Below, in pieces: positions 18,804-32,600 of a stretch of DNA of 64,000 bases. The translations under genes were made by a program, and so were the position numbers. Location of the stretch: assembly GCA_907163375.1 (NCBI GenBank), contig CAJQUW010004600.1, positions 496,001 through 560,000 on the forward strand, read 5' to 3'. This DNA is from Prostheceraeus crozeri (lineage: Eukaryota; Platyhelminthes; Polycladida; Euryleptidae). Every line of letters begins with the position of its first letter. Within the stretch, counting starts at the first letter, position 1. Under the pieces are notes generated by a model, which saw only the letters and a list, made by a program, of their open reading frames with translations, did no database searches and was not told where the DNA came from.

Positions 18804-19183
18804 GATTGAAATGAAATGAAATGAGAGGTAGTGGTTTCCTCCTCCTCACTATCGCTGCTGGACAGCGAGCTCTCGCCACTAAGTGAGGATACAGCGGCAA
18901 TCGCTTCAATGGCGGATTGTAGCTCCAAAGAACGGAGCTCAGTGGCGAAGAGTGAACTCCGTTCTTCTTCGCCTACTTCGCCTGTTTGACACTCGCTGTG
19001 TTGTGAGTGCCAATCCTCCAGCCGCTCACTTAAGCGACTGACTTTGTGGGATCCGCAATAGTAGCGAGCGACCCCTATCTGTTTCTTGCTAGTGCAAGCG
19101 TGTTTCTTGAAGGCGTTAGCTCGGAATACCTTCCGGCATTGACACAGTTTGAAACTGGTCTTCATATTATTGTATTTCGGCAT
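18755..19183 (-). pseudogene. 351-aa zinc/coiled-coil gene, right-arm copy, truncated and fused
   Basis: The first about 116 residues match the left copy: the Cys/His cluster is kept, with Ser for Ala near residue 45 and Glu for Asp near 104. The 932-bp deletion then joins the acidic tract to the leader of the 88-aa gene, adding an out-of-frame tail and a stop at 18755. The coiled coil, second coding exon and cassette copy 1 are lost. Upstream promoter and intron-1 splice sites remain, so a truncated 142-aa zinc-cluster protein could still be made; that would be inference. Confidence 0.85.
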
Positions 19184-20270
19184 TTCTGAAGCGAAAAACG
19201 GAAAACAATGATTTTACACTTAGTGAGGAATGATAGATTTGAGTATAGCGAGTGGCACTCGATCCCGTCGACAGCCCGAAGGCCTTGTACTGATCACTAG
19301 GGAAGTGAGAGATCTTCCCCGATACCCGCTATTTACAGCTGAAGACATCATTGTCACTGCCCCGAAGTGGTAACAGCAATGCCGCGTCAAAGGTAGTGAT
19401 CAGTAGCTGGGATCTAACCCCTCAAAGCTGCCTTAGACTTAGTTAAATTTGAAATCTGATGGCAGATTTGAACTCAGCATACTTGAAAACCTTGAGGAAA
19501 CATCCCAAGTTATTGCTTTGATAGCAGCTTGATAGCAGGCCGTAGAGAGCTTGATTCACCAGCGTTTTGCAATGGAGATGTTTAGAGGCCACCCATGACA
19601 AGATAGCTAAGACTCAACCGATTGGCGTTCAAAGTGCTACGTTGAGAACTGTGTCAAATGCCCAACATGAGACATGAGTTGTCCCAGCGGTTACGGTCTA
19701 AACTATGACACACTCCCTTGCCACACTTATCACTACGGCATCGTCCGCCGTCCCGAAGGAACACCCTGTCAGTGGAATATTACAGCAAAACTCTCCGTGT
19801 CTTGCTCGCTTTCAGTGAAAAGCCGCTTATAACATGAGAAGACTGGCTCAGACATCATTAAAAATGCTTTCATTGACTTCAGCAGGGTCGAAAACCCCAG
19901 AAAACCTCCAAAAATAGTGAATTTAAATTTTTCAACTTTTTAGCACTACTTATGAAATTTTATAAGTAGTCTATCACTTAGGGCAGGTCAATAGCAACCG
20001 AACCTTTTTTGAATCAAGTCAAACGGACTTGTAGAAGCAAAGTTACAAGCTTTTAAAGTTTTGGAGTCTTTTATGGCCTGGAGACGAAGGCCATCTCCTG
20101 GCTAACCTCTAAGTCTGACGCCTTAGCTGATATCAACAATGAAATTTTCTAAGTCGGTTTTTTACAGAAACCCTGAATTTGGAATGTCCGAAGCTATCAT
20201 CGGAGCTCAGAGAGACGACTTACCGTTGGTAATCTCTAGTATGAATGACAAGTCTCTGTCGGTTTCCAGC

Positions 20271-20277
20271 TTATATA
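20271..20277 (-). promoter_or_regulatory. TATA box of the truncated 351-aa gene copy, right arm
   Basis: TTATATA on plus, mirror of 738-744, with the CRE-like TGACGTAAT kept at about 20296-20305. The donor of the non-coding exon is kept at about 20224. Confidence 0.7.
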
Positions 20278-20492
20278 GTGTGTGGCGATCAGCTGATGAC
20301 GTAATACCCATCATCCAAACACTAAAAACCCGTCTATCTCCGGTTCTAGTGCTCCGATTGAGCTGGAAATACACCATTTCCTTGTAGAATTTGACGCTGA
20401 ATCCGAATCTGGCCTCCGTTTTCCCATCCGATGCTTCGTTTTGGCTCTACAGCCCACAGCCATCGCAAAAATTCTAACTCTGTCGTTTTTTC

Positions 20493-20610
20493 GAAAAATG
20501 TTGAAAATTTTTCTCTCCGATTGACTTGAAACTCCCCGATTGACTTGCAACTTACCATGTTGATAGAGAATTTGATGCTGATTCCAAATCTGAAATCCGT
20601 TTTCCTCTCC
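20493..20610 (+). repeat. Short variant satellite unit, nearest the gene
   Basis: In this unit the usual 190-bp middle is missing and the TCGAAAAATGTTGAAAATTTTT junction plus a doubled CCGATTGACTTG segment replaces it. The same variant is at 483-590 in the left arm, so it predates the palindrome. Confidence 0.8.
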
Positions 20611-23600
20611 GATGCTTCGTTTTGGCGCTACAGCCCAAAACGACCAAAATTCTAACTCTGTCGTTTTTTCGCCAATCTCCCAAATCTTAAATGGTGTCTC
20701 ACATCTAAACGGAGACAGACATGAACAAGCCGATTCTTTCAGTGAATTTTTCTCACTCTTAGCTTTCAAACGAGCTATTGCACGACAAAATCCGTTCACT
20801 AGAAGCAAAGTTGGAAGGTCGGTGCCGATGGGGGACGTCAGCGAAACTTTTTCTCTCCGATTGACTTGAAACTCACCATACCGATGCAGAATTTCACGCT
20901 GAATCCGAATCTGGCCTCCGTTTTCCCATCCGATGCTTCGTTTTGGTGCTACAGCCCAAAACGACCAAAATTCTAACTCTGTCGTTTTTTCGGCAATCTC
21001 CCAAATCTTAAATGGTGTCCCACATCTAAACGAAGACAGATATGAACAAGCTGATTCTTTCAGTGAATTTGTCTCACTCTTAGCTTTCAAACGAGCTATT
21101 GCACGACAAAATCCGTTCACTAGAAGCAAAGTTGGACGGTCGGTGCCGAGGGGGGACGTCAGCGAAACTTTTTCTCTCCGATTGACTTGAAACTCACCAT
21201 ACCGATGCAGAATTTCACGCTGAATCCAAATCTGGCCTCCGTTTTCCTATCCGATGGTTCGTTTTGGCGCTACAGCCCAAAACGACCAAAATTCTAACTC
21301 TGTCGTTTTTTCGCCAATCTCCCAAATCTTAAATGGTGTCTCACATCTAAACGAAGACAGATATGAACAAGCCGATTCTTTCAGTGAATTTGTCTCATTC
21401 TTAGCTTTCAAACGAGCTATTGCACGACAAAATCCGTTCACTAGAAGCAAAGTTGGAAGGTCGGTGCCGAGGGGGGACGTCAGCGAAACTTTTTCTCTCC
21501 GATTGACTTGAAACTCACCATACCGATGCAGAATTTCACGCTGAATCCAAATCTGGCCTCCGTTTTCCTATCCGATGGTTCGTTTTGGCGCTACAGCCCA
21601 AAACGACCAAAATTCTAACTCTGTCGTTTTTTCGGCAATCTCCCAAATCTTAAATGGTGTCCCACATCTAAACGAAGACAGATATGAACAAGCTGATTCT
21701 TTCAGTGAATTTGTCTCACTCTTAGCTTTCAAACGAGCTATTGCACGACAAAATCCGTTCACTAGAAGCAAAGTTGGACGGTCGGTGCCGAGGGGGGACG
21801 TCAGCGAAACTTTTTCTCTCCGATTGACTTGAAACTCACCATACCGATGCAGAATTCCACGCTGAATCCAAATCTGGCTTCCGTTTTCCTATCCGATGGT
21901 TCGTTTTGGCGCTACAGCCCAAAACGACCAAAATTCTAACTCTGTCGTTTTTTCGCCAATCTCCCAAATCTTAAATGGTGTCTCACATCTAAACGGAGAC
22001 AGACATGAACAAGCCGATTCTTTCAGTGAATTTTTCTCACTCTTAGCTTTCAAACGAGCTATTGCACGACAAAATCCGTTCACTAGAAGCAAAGTTGGAA
22101 GGTCGGTGCCGATGGGGGACGTCAGCGAAACTTTTTCTCTCCGATTGACTTGAAACTCACCATACCGATGCAGAATTTCACGCTGAATCCGAATCTGGCC
22201 TCCGTTTTCCTATCCGATGCTTCGTTTTGGTGCTACAGCCCAAAACGACCAAAATTCTAACTCTGTCGTTTTTTCGGCAATCTCCCAAATCTTAAATGGT
22301 GTCCCACATCTAAACGAAGACAGATATGAACAAGCTGATTCTTTCAGTGAATTTGTCTCACTCTTAGCTTTCAAACGAGCTATTGCACGACAAAATCCGT
22401 TCACTAGAAGCAAAGTTGGACGGTCGGTGCCGAGGGGGGACGTCAGCGAAACTTTTTCTCTCCGATTGACTTGAAACTCACCATACCGATGGAGAATTTC
22501 ACGCTGAATCCAAATCTGGCCTCCGTTTTCCTATCCGATGGTTCGTTTTGGCGCTACAGCCCAAAACGACCAAAATTCTAACTCTGTCGTTTTTTCGCCA
22601 ATCTCCCAAATCTTAAATGGTGTCTCACATCTAAACGAAGACAGATATGAACAAGCCGATTCTTTCAGTGAATTTGTCTCACTCTTAGCTTTCAAACGAG
22701 CTATTGCACGACAAAATCCGTTCAATAGAAGCAAAGTTGGAAGGTCGGTGCCGAGGGGGGACGTCAGCGAAACTTTTTCTCTCCGATTGACTTGAAACTC
22801 ACCATACCGATGCAGAATTTCACGCTGAATCCAAATCTGGCCTCCGTTTTCCTATCCGATGGTTCGTTTTGGCGCTACAGCCCAAAACGACCAAAATTCT
22901 AACTCTGTCGTTTTTTCGGCAATCTCCCAAATCTTAAATGGTGTCCCACATCTAAACGAAGACAGATATGAACAAGCCGATTCTTTCAGTGAATTTGTCT
23001 CACTCTTAGCTTTCAAACGAGCTATTGCACGACAAAATCCGTTCACTAGAAGCAAAGTTGGAAGGTCGGTGCCGAGGGGGGGACGTCAGCGAAACTTTTT
23101 CTCTCCGATTGACTTGAAACTCACCATACCGATGCAGAATTTCACGCTGAATCCAAATCTGAAATCCGTTTTCCTATCCGATGGTTCGTTTTGGCGCTAC
23201 AGCCCAAAACGACCAAAATTCTAACTCTGTCGTTTTTTCTCCAATCTCCCAAATCTTAAATGGTGTCTCACATCTAAACGAAGACAGACATGAACAAGCC
23301 GATTCTTTCAGTGAATTTGTCTCACTCTTAGCTTTCAAACGAGCTATTGCACGACAAAATCCGTTCACTAGAAGCAAAGTTGGAAGGTCGGTGCCGAGGG
23401 GGGGGACGTCAGCGAAACTTTTTCTCTCCGATTGACTTGAAACTCACCATACCGATGGAGAATTTCACGCTCAATCCGAATCTGGCCTCCGTTTTCCTGT
23501 CCGATGGTTCGTTTTGGCGCTACAGCCCAAAACGACCAAAATTCTAACTCTGTCGTTTTTTCGCCAATCTCCCAAATCTTAAATGGTGTCTCACATCTAA

Positions 23601-26600
23601 ACGGAGACAGACATGAACAAGCCGATTCTTTCAGTGAATTTTTCTCACTCTTAGCTTTCAAACGAGCTATTGCACGACAAAATCCGTTCACTAGAAGCAA
23701 AGTTGGAAGGTCGGTGCCGAGGGGGGACGTCAGCGAAACTTTTTCTCTCCGATTGACTTGAAACTCACCATACCGATGCAGAATTTCACGCTGAATCCGA
23801 ATCTGGCCTCCGTTTTCCCATCCGATGCTTCGTTTTGGCGCTACAGCCCAAAACGACCAAAATTCTAACTCTGTCGTTTTTTCGGCAATCTCCCAAATCT
23901 TAAATGGTGTCCCACATCTAAACGAAGACAGATATGAACAAGCTGATTCTTTCAGTGAATTTGTCTCACTCTTAGCTTTCAAACGAGCTATTGCACGACA
24001 AAATCCGTTCACTAGAAGCAAAGTTGGACGGTCGGTGCCGAGGGGGGACGTCAGCGAAACTTTTTCTCTCCGATTGACTTGAAACTCACCATACCGATGC
24101 AGAATTTCACGCTGAATCCAAATCTGGCCTCCGTTTTCCTATCCGATGGTTCGTTTTGGCGCTACAGCCCAAAACGACCAAAATTCTAACTCTGTCGTTT
24201 TTTCGCCAATCTCCCAAATCTTAAATGGTGTCTCACATCTAAACGAAGACAGATATGAACAAGCCGATTCTTTCAGTGAATTTGTCTCACTCTTAGCTTT
24301 CAAACGAGCTATTGCACGACAAAATCCGTTCACTAGAAGCAAAGTTGGAAGGTCGGTGCCGAGGGGGGACGTCAGCGAAACTTTTTCTCTCCGATTGACT
24401 TGAAACTCACCATACCGATGCAGAATTTCACGCTGAATCCGAATCTGGCCTCCGTTTTCCAATCCGATGGTTAGTTTTGCGCTACAGCCCAAAACGACCA
24501 AAATTCTAACTCTGTCGTTTTTTCGGCAATCTCCCAAATCTTAAATGGTGTCTCACACCTAAACGAAGACAGATATGAAAAAGCCGATTCTTTCAGTGAA
24601 TTTGTCTCACTCTTAGCTTTCAAACGAGCTATTGCACGACAAAATCCGTTCACTAGAAGCAAAGTTGGAAGGTCGGTGCCGAGGGGGGACGTCAGCGAAA
24701 CTTTTTCTCTCCGATTGACTTGAAACTCACCATACCGATGCAGAATTTCACGCTGAATCCAAATCTGGCCTCCGTTTTCCTATCCGATGCTTCGTTTTGG
24801 CGCTACAGCCCAAAACGACCAAAATTCTAACTCTGTCGTTTTTTCGCCAATCTCCCAAATCTTAAATGGTGTCTCACATCTAAACGAAGACAGACATGAA
24901 CAAGCCGATTCTTTCAGTGAATTTGTCTCACTCTTAGCTTTCAAACGAGCTATTGCACGACAAAATCCGTTCACTAGAAGCAAAGTTGGAAGGTCGGTGC
25001 CGAGGGGGGACGTCAGCGAAACTTTTTCTCTCCGATTGACTTGAAACTCACCATACCGATGCAGAATTTCACGCTGAATCCGAATCTGGCCTCCGTTTTC
25101 CTATCCGATGGTTCGTTTTGGCGCTACAGCCCAAAACGACCAAAATTCTAACTCTGTCGTTTTTTCGCCAATCTCCCAAATCTTAAATGGTGTCTCACAT
25201 CTAAACGAAGACAGATATGAACAAGCCGATTCTTTCAGTGAATTTGTCTCACTCTTAGCTTTCAAACGAGCTATTGCACGACAAAATCCGTTCACTAGAA
25301 GCAAAGTTGGAAGGTCGGTGCCGAGGGGGGACGTCAGCGAAACTTTTTCTCTCCGATTGACTTGAAACTCACCATACCGATGCAGAATTTCACGCTGAAT
25401 CCAAATCTGGCCTCCGTTTTCCTATCCGATGCTTCGTTTTGGCGCTACAGCCCAAAACGTCCAAAATTCTAACTCTGTCGTTTTTTTCGCCAATCTCCCA
25501 AATCTTAAATGGTGTCTCACATCTAAACGAAGACAGATATGAACAAGCCGATTCTTTCAGTGAATTTGTCTCACTCTTAGCTTTCAAACGAGCTATTGCA
25601 CGACAAAATCCGTTCACTAGAAGCAAAGTTGGAAGGTCGGTGCCGAGGGGGGGACGTCAGCGAAACTTTTTCTCTCCGATTGACTTGAAACTCACCATAC
25701 CGATGCAGAATTTCACGCTGAATCCGAATCTGGCCTCCGTTTTCCTATCCGATGGTTCGTTTTGGCGCTACAGCCCAAAACGACCAAAATTCTAACTCTG
25801 TCGTTTTTTCGCCAATCTCCCAAATCTTAAATGGTGTCTCACATCTAAACGAAGACAGATATGAACAAGCCGATTCTTTCAGTGAATTTGTCTCACTCTT
25901 AGCTTTCAAACGAGCTATTGCACGACAAAATCCGTTCACTAGAAGCAAAGTTGGAAGGTCGGTGCCGAGGGGGGGACGTCAGCGAAACTTTTTCTCTCCG
26001 ATTGACTTGAAACTCACCATACCGATGCAGAATTTCACGCTGAATCCAAATCTGAAATCCGTTTTCCTATCCGATGGTTCGTTTTGGCGCTACAGCCCAA
26101 AACGACCAAAATTCTAACTCTGTCGTTTTTTCTCCAATCTCCCAAATCTTAAATGGTGTCTCACATCTAAACGAAGACAGACATGAACAAGCCGATTCTT
26201 TCAGTGAATTTGTCTCACTCTTAGCTTTCAAACGAGCTATTGCACGACAAAATCCGTTCACTAGAAGCAAAGTTGGAAGGTCGGTGCCGAGGGGGGGGAC
26301 GTCAGCGAAACTTTTTCTCTCCGATTGACTTGAAACTCACCATACCGATGGAGAATTTCACGCTCAATCCGAATCTGGCCTCCGTTTTCCTGTCCGATGG
26401 TTCGTTTTGGCGCTACAGCCCAAAACGACCAAAATTCTAACTCTGTCGTTTTTTCGCCAATCTCCCAAATCTTAAATGGTGTCTCACATCTAAACGAAGA
26501 CAGATATGAACAAGCCGATTCTTTCAGTGAATTTGTCTCACTCTTAGCTTTCAAACGAGCTATTGCACGACAAAATCCGTCCACTAGAAGCAAAGTTGGA

Positions 26601-29600
26601 AGGTCGGTGCCGAGGGGGGGACGTCAGCGAAACTTTTTCTCTCCGATTGACTTGAAACTCACCATACCGATGCAGAATTTCACGCTGAATCCGAATCTGG
26701 CCTCCGTTTTCCTATCCGATGGTTCGTTTTGCGCTACAGCCCAAAACGACCAAAATTCTAACTCTGTCGTTTTTTCGCCAATCTCCCAAATCTTAAATGG
26801 TGTCTCACATCTAAACGAAGACAGATATGAACAAGCCGATTCTTTCAGTGAATTTGTCTCACTCTTAGCTTTCAAACGAGCTATTGCACGACAAAATCCG
26901 TCCACTAGAAGCAAAGTTGGAAGGTCGGTGCCGAGGGGGGGACGTCAGCGAAACTTTTTCTCTCCGATTGACTTGAAACTCACCATACCGATGCAGAATT
27001 TCACGCTGAATCCGAATCTGGCCTCCGTTTTCCAATCCGATGGTTCGTTTTGGCGCTATATCCCAAAACGACCAAAATTCTAACTCTGTCGTTTTTCGCC
27101 AATGTCCCAAAATCTTAAATGGCGTCTCACATCTAAACGAAGACAGATATGAACAAGCCGATTCTTTCAGTGAATTTGTCTCACTCTTAGCTTTCAAACG
27201 AGCTATTGCACGACAAAATCCGTTCACTAGAAGCAAAGTTGGAAGGTCGGTGCCGAGGGGGGACGTCAGCGAAACTTTTTCTCTCCGATTGACTTGAAAC
27301 TCACCATACCGATGCAGAATTTCACGCTGAATCCAAATCTGGCCTCCGTTTTCCAATCCGATGCTTCGTTTTGGCGCTACAGCCCAAAACGACCAAAATT
27401 CTAACTCTGTCGTTTTTTCGCCAATCTCCCAAATCTTAAATGGTGTCTCACATCTAAACGAAGACAGATATGAACAAGCCGATTCTTTCAGTGAATTTGT
27501 CTCACTCTTAGCTTTCAAACGAGCTATTGCACGACAAAATCCGTTCACTAGAAGCAAAGTTGGAAGGTCGGTGCCGAGGGGGGACGTCAGCGAAACTTTT
27601 TCTCTCCGATTGACTTGAAACTCACCATACCGATGCAGAATTTCACGCTGAATCCGAATCTGGCCTCCGTTTTCCTATCCGATGGTTCGTTTTGGCGCTA
27701 CAGCCCAAAACGACCAAAATTCTAACTCTGTCGTTTTTTCGCCAATCTCCCAAATCTTAAATGGTGTCTCACATCTAAACGAAGACAGATATGAACAAGC
27801 CGATTCTTTCAGTGAATTTGTCTCACTCTTAGCTTTCAAACGAGCTATTGCACGACAAAATCCGTTCACTAGAAGCAAAGTTGGAAGGTCGGTGCCGAGG
27901 GGGGACGTCAGCGAAACTTTTTCTCTCCGATTGACTTGAAACTCACCATACCGATGCAGAATTTCACGCTGAATCCAAATCTGGCCTCCGTTTTCCTATC
28001 CGATGGTTCGTTTTGGCGCTACAGCCCAAAACGACCAAAATTCTAACTCTGTCGTTTTTTCGGCAATCTCCCAAATCTTAAATGGTGTCTCACACCTAAA
28101 CGAAGACAGATATGAAAAAGCCGATTCTTTCAGTGAATTTGTCTCTCTCTTAACTTTCAAACGAGCTATTGCACGACAAAATCCGTTCACTAGAAGCAAA
28201 GTTGGACGGTCGGTGCCGAGGGGGGACGTCAGCGAAACTTTTTCTCTCCGATTGACTTGAAACTCACCATACCGATGCAGAATTTCACGCTGAATCCAAA
28301 TCTGGCCTCCGTTTTCCTATCCGATGGTTCGTTTTGGCGCTACAGCCCAAAACGACCAAAATTCTAACTCTGTCGTTTTTTCGCCAATCTCCCAAATCTT
28401 AAATGGTGTCTCACATCTAAACGAAGACAGATATGAACAAGCCGATTCTTTCAGTGAATTTGTCTCACTCTTAGCTTTCAAACGAGCTATTGCACGACAA
28501 AATCCGTCCACTAGAAGCAAAGTTGGAAGGTCGGTGCCGAGGGGGGGGACGTCAGCGAAACTTTTTCTCTCCGATTGACTTGAAACTCACCATACCGATG
28601 CAGAATTTCACGCTGAATCCGAATCTGGCCTCCGTTTTCCTATCCGATGGTTCGTTTTGCGCTACAGCCCAAAACGACCAAAATTCTAACTCTGTCGTTT
28701 TTTCGCCAATCTCCCAAATCTTAAATGGTGTCTCACATCTAAACGAAGACAGATATGAACAAGCCGATTCTTTCAGTGAATTTGTCTCACTCTTAGCTTT
28801 CAAACGAGCTATTGCACGACAAAATCCGTCCACTAGAAGCAAAGTTGGAAGGTCGGTGCCGAGGGGGGGGACGTCAGCGAAACTTTTTCTCTCCGATTGA
28901 CTTGAAACTCACCATACCGATGCAGAATTTCACGCTGAATCCGAATCTGGCCTCCGTTTTCCAATCCGATGGTTCGTTTTGCGCTACAGCCCAAAACGAC
29001 CAAAATTCTAACTCTGTCGTTTTTTCGCCAATCTCCCAAATCTTAAATGGTGTCTCACATCTAAACGAAGACAGATATGAACAAGCCGATTCTTTCAGTG
29101 AATTTGTCTCACTCTTAGCTTTCAAACGAGCTATTGCACGACAAAATCCGTTCACTAGAAGCAAAGTTGGAAGGTCGGTGCCGAGGGGGGGACGTCAGCG
29201 AAACTTTTTCTCTCCGATTGACTTGAAACTCACCATACCGATGCAGAATTTCACGCTGAATCCAAATCTGGCCTCCGTTTTCCTATCCGATGGTTCGTTT
29301 TGGCGCTACAGCCCAAAACGACCAAAATTCTAACTCTGTCGTTTTTTCGCCAATCTCCCAAATCTTAAATGGTGTCTCACATCTAAACGAAGACAGATAT
29401 GAACAAGCCGATTCTTTCAGTGAATTTGTCTCACTCTTAGCTTTCAAACGAGCTATTGCACGACAAAATCCGTTCACTAGAAGCAAAGTTGGAAGGTCGG
29501 TGCCGAGGGGGGACGTCAGCGAAACTTTTTCTCTCCGATTGACTTGAAACTCACCATACCGATGCAGAATTTCACGCTGAATCCGAATCTGGCCTCCGTT

Positions 29601-32600
29601 TTCCCATCCGATGCTTCGTTTTGGCGCTACAGCCCAAAACGTCCAAAATTCTAACTCTGTCGTTTTTTCGCCAATCTCCCAAATCTTAAATGGTGTCTCA
29701 CATCTAAACGAAGACAGATATGAACAAGCCGATTCTTTCAGTGAATTTGTCTCACTCTTAGCTTTCAAACGAGCTATTGCACGACAAAATCCGTTCACTA
29801 GAAGCAAAGTTGGAAGGTCGGTGCCGAGGGGGGGACGTCAGCGAAACTTTTTCTCTCCGATTGACTTGAAACTCACCATACCGATGCAGAATTTCACGCT
29901 GAATCCGAATCTGGCCTCCGTTTTCCCATCCGATGGTTCGTTTTGGCGCTACAGCCCAAAACGACCAAAATTCTAACTCTGTCGTTTTTTCGCCAATCTC
30001 CCAAATCTTAAATGGTGTCTCACATCTAAACGAAGACAGATATGAACAAGCCGATTCTTTCAGTGAATTTGTCTCACTCTTAGCTTTCAAACGAGCTATT
30101 GCACGACAAAATCCGTCCACTAGAAGCAAAGTTGGAAGGTCGGTGCCGAGGGGGGACGTCAGCGAAACTTTTTCTCTCCGATTGACTTGAAACTCACCAT
30201 ACCGATGCAGAATTTCACGCTGAATCCGAATCTGGCCTCCGTTTTCCAATCCGATGGTTCGTTTTGCGCTACAGCCCAAAACGACCAAAATTCTAACTCT
30301 GTCGTTTTTTCGCCAATCTCCCAAATCTTAAATGGTGTCTCACATCTAAACGAAGACAGATATGAACAAGCCGATTCTTTCAGTGAATTTGTCTCACTCT
30401 TAGCTTTCAAACGAGCTATTGCACGACAAAATCCGTTCACTAGAAGCAAAGTTGGAAGGTCGGTGCCGAGGGGGGGACGTCAGCGAAACTTTTTCTCTCC
30501 GATTGACTTGAAACTCACCATACCGATGCAGAATTTCACGCTGAATCCAAATCTGGCCTCCGTTTTCCTATCCGATGCTTCGTTTTGGCGCTACAGCCCA
30601 AAACGACCAAAATTCTAACTCTGTCGTTTTTTCGCCAATCTCCCAAATCTTAAATGGTGTCTCACATCTAAACGAAGACAGACATGAACAAGCCGATTCT
30701 TTCAGTGAATTTGTCTCACTCTTAGCTTTCAAACGAGCTATTGCACGACAAAATCCGTCCACTAGAAGCAAAGTTGGAAGGTCGGTGCCGAGGGGGGGAC
30801 GTCAGCGAAACTTTTTCTCTCCGATTGACTTGAAACTCACCATACCGATGCAGAATTTCACGCTGAATCCGAATCTGGCCTCCGTTTTCCTATCCGATGG
30901 TTCGTTTTGGCGCTACAGCCCAAAACGACCAAAATTCTAACTCTGTCGTTTTTTCGCCAATCTCCCAAATCTTAAATGGTGTCTCACATCTAAACGAAGA
31001 CAGATATGAACAAGCCGATTCTTTCAGTGAATTTGTCTCACTCTTAGCTTTCAAACGAGCTATTGCACGACAAAATCCGTCCACTAGAAGCAAAGTTGGA
31101 AGGTCGGTGCCGAGGGGGGGACGTCAGCGAAACTTTTTCTCTCCGATTGACTTGAAACTCACCATACCGATGCAGAATTTCACGCTGAATCCGAATCTGG
31201 CCTCCGTTTTCCAATCCGATGGTTCGTTTTGGCGCTATATCCCAAAACGACCAAAATTCTAACTCTGTCGTTTTTCGCCAATCTCCCAAATCTTAAATGG
31301 TGTCTCACATCTAAACGAAGACAGATATGAACAAGCCGATTCTTTCAGTGAATTTGTCTCACTCTTAGCTTTCAAACGAGCTATTGCACGACAAAATCCG
31401 TCCACTAGAAGCAAAGTTGGAAGGTCGGTGCCGAGGGGGGGACGTCAGCGAAACTTTTTCTCTCCGATTGACTTGAAATTCACCATACCGATGCAGAATT
31501 TCACGCTGAATCCGAATCTGGCCTCCGTTTTCCCATCCGATGGTTCGTTTTGGCGCTACAGCCCAAAACGACCAAAATTCTAACTCTGTCGTTTTTTCGC
31601 CAATCTCCCAAATCTTAAATGGTGTCTCACATCTAAACGAAGACAGATATGAACAAGCCGATTCTTTCAGTGAATTTGTCTCACTCTTAGCTTTCAAACG
31701 AGCTATTGCACGACAAAATCCGTTCACTAGAAGCAAAGTTGGAAGGTCGGTGCCGAGGGGGGGACGTCAGCGAAACTTTTTCTCTCCGATTGACTTGAAA
31801 CTCACCATACCGATGCAGAATTTCACGCTGAATCCGAATCTGGCCTCCGTTTTCCTATCCGATGGTTCGTTTTGGCGCTACAGCCCAAAACGACCAAAAT
31901 TCTAACTCTGTCGTTTTTTCGCCAATCTCCCAAATCTTAAATGGTGTCTCACATCTAAACGAAGACAGATATGAACAAGCCGATTCTTTCAGTGAATTTG
32001 TCTCACTCTTAGCTTTCAAACGAGCTATTGCACGACAAAATCCGTCCACTAGAAGCAAAGTTGGAAGGTCGGTGCCGAGGGGGGGACGTCAGCGAAACTT
32101 TTTCTCTCCGATTGACTTGAAACTCACCATACCGATGCAGAATTTCACGCTGAATCCGAATCTGGCCTCCGTTTTCCTATCCGATGGTTCGTTTTGGCGC
32201 TACAGCCCAAAACGACCAAAATTCTAACTCTGTCGTTTTTTCGCCAATCTCCCAAATCTTAAATGGTGTCTCACATCTAAACGAAGACAGATATGAACAA
32301 GCCGATTCTTTCAGTGAATTTGTCTCACTCTTAGCTTTCAAACGAGCTATTGCACGACAAAATCCGTCCACTAGAAGCAAAGTTGGAAGGTCGGTGCCGA
32401 GGGGGGGACGTCAGCGAAACTTTTTCTCTCCGATTGACTTGAAACTCACCATACCGATGCAGAATTTCACGCTGAATCCGAATCTGGCCTCCGTTTTCCA
32501 ATCCGATGGTTCGTTTTGCGCTACAGCCCAAAACGACCAAAATTCTAACTCTGTCGTTTTTTCGCCAATCTCCCAAATCTTAAATGGTGTCTCACATCTA

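Larger units (their letters stand above)
9298..21090 (-). repeat. Right arm of giant inverted repeat (with insertion and deletion)
   Basis: Reverse complement of 1-9194, carrying a 3366-bp piggyBac insertion plus TTAA duplication at 11017-14390, a 932-bp deletion at the point matching left 2178-3110, and a premature stop in the 88-aa gene. The exonuclease, 235-aa, RING-like and 70-aa ORFs are intact. The outer limit is approximate because both arms end in satellite. Confidence 0.93.
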
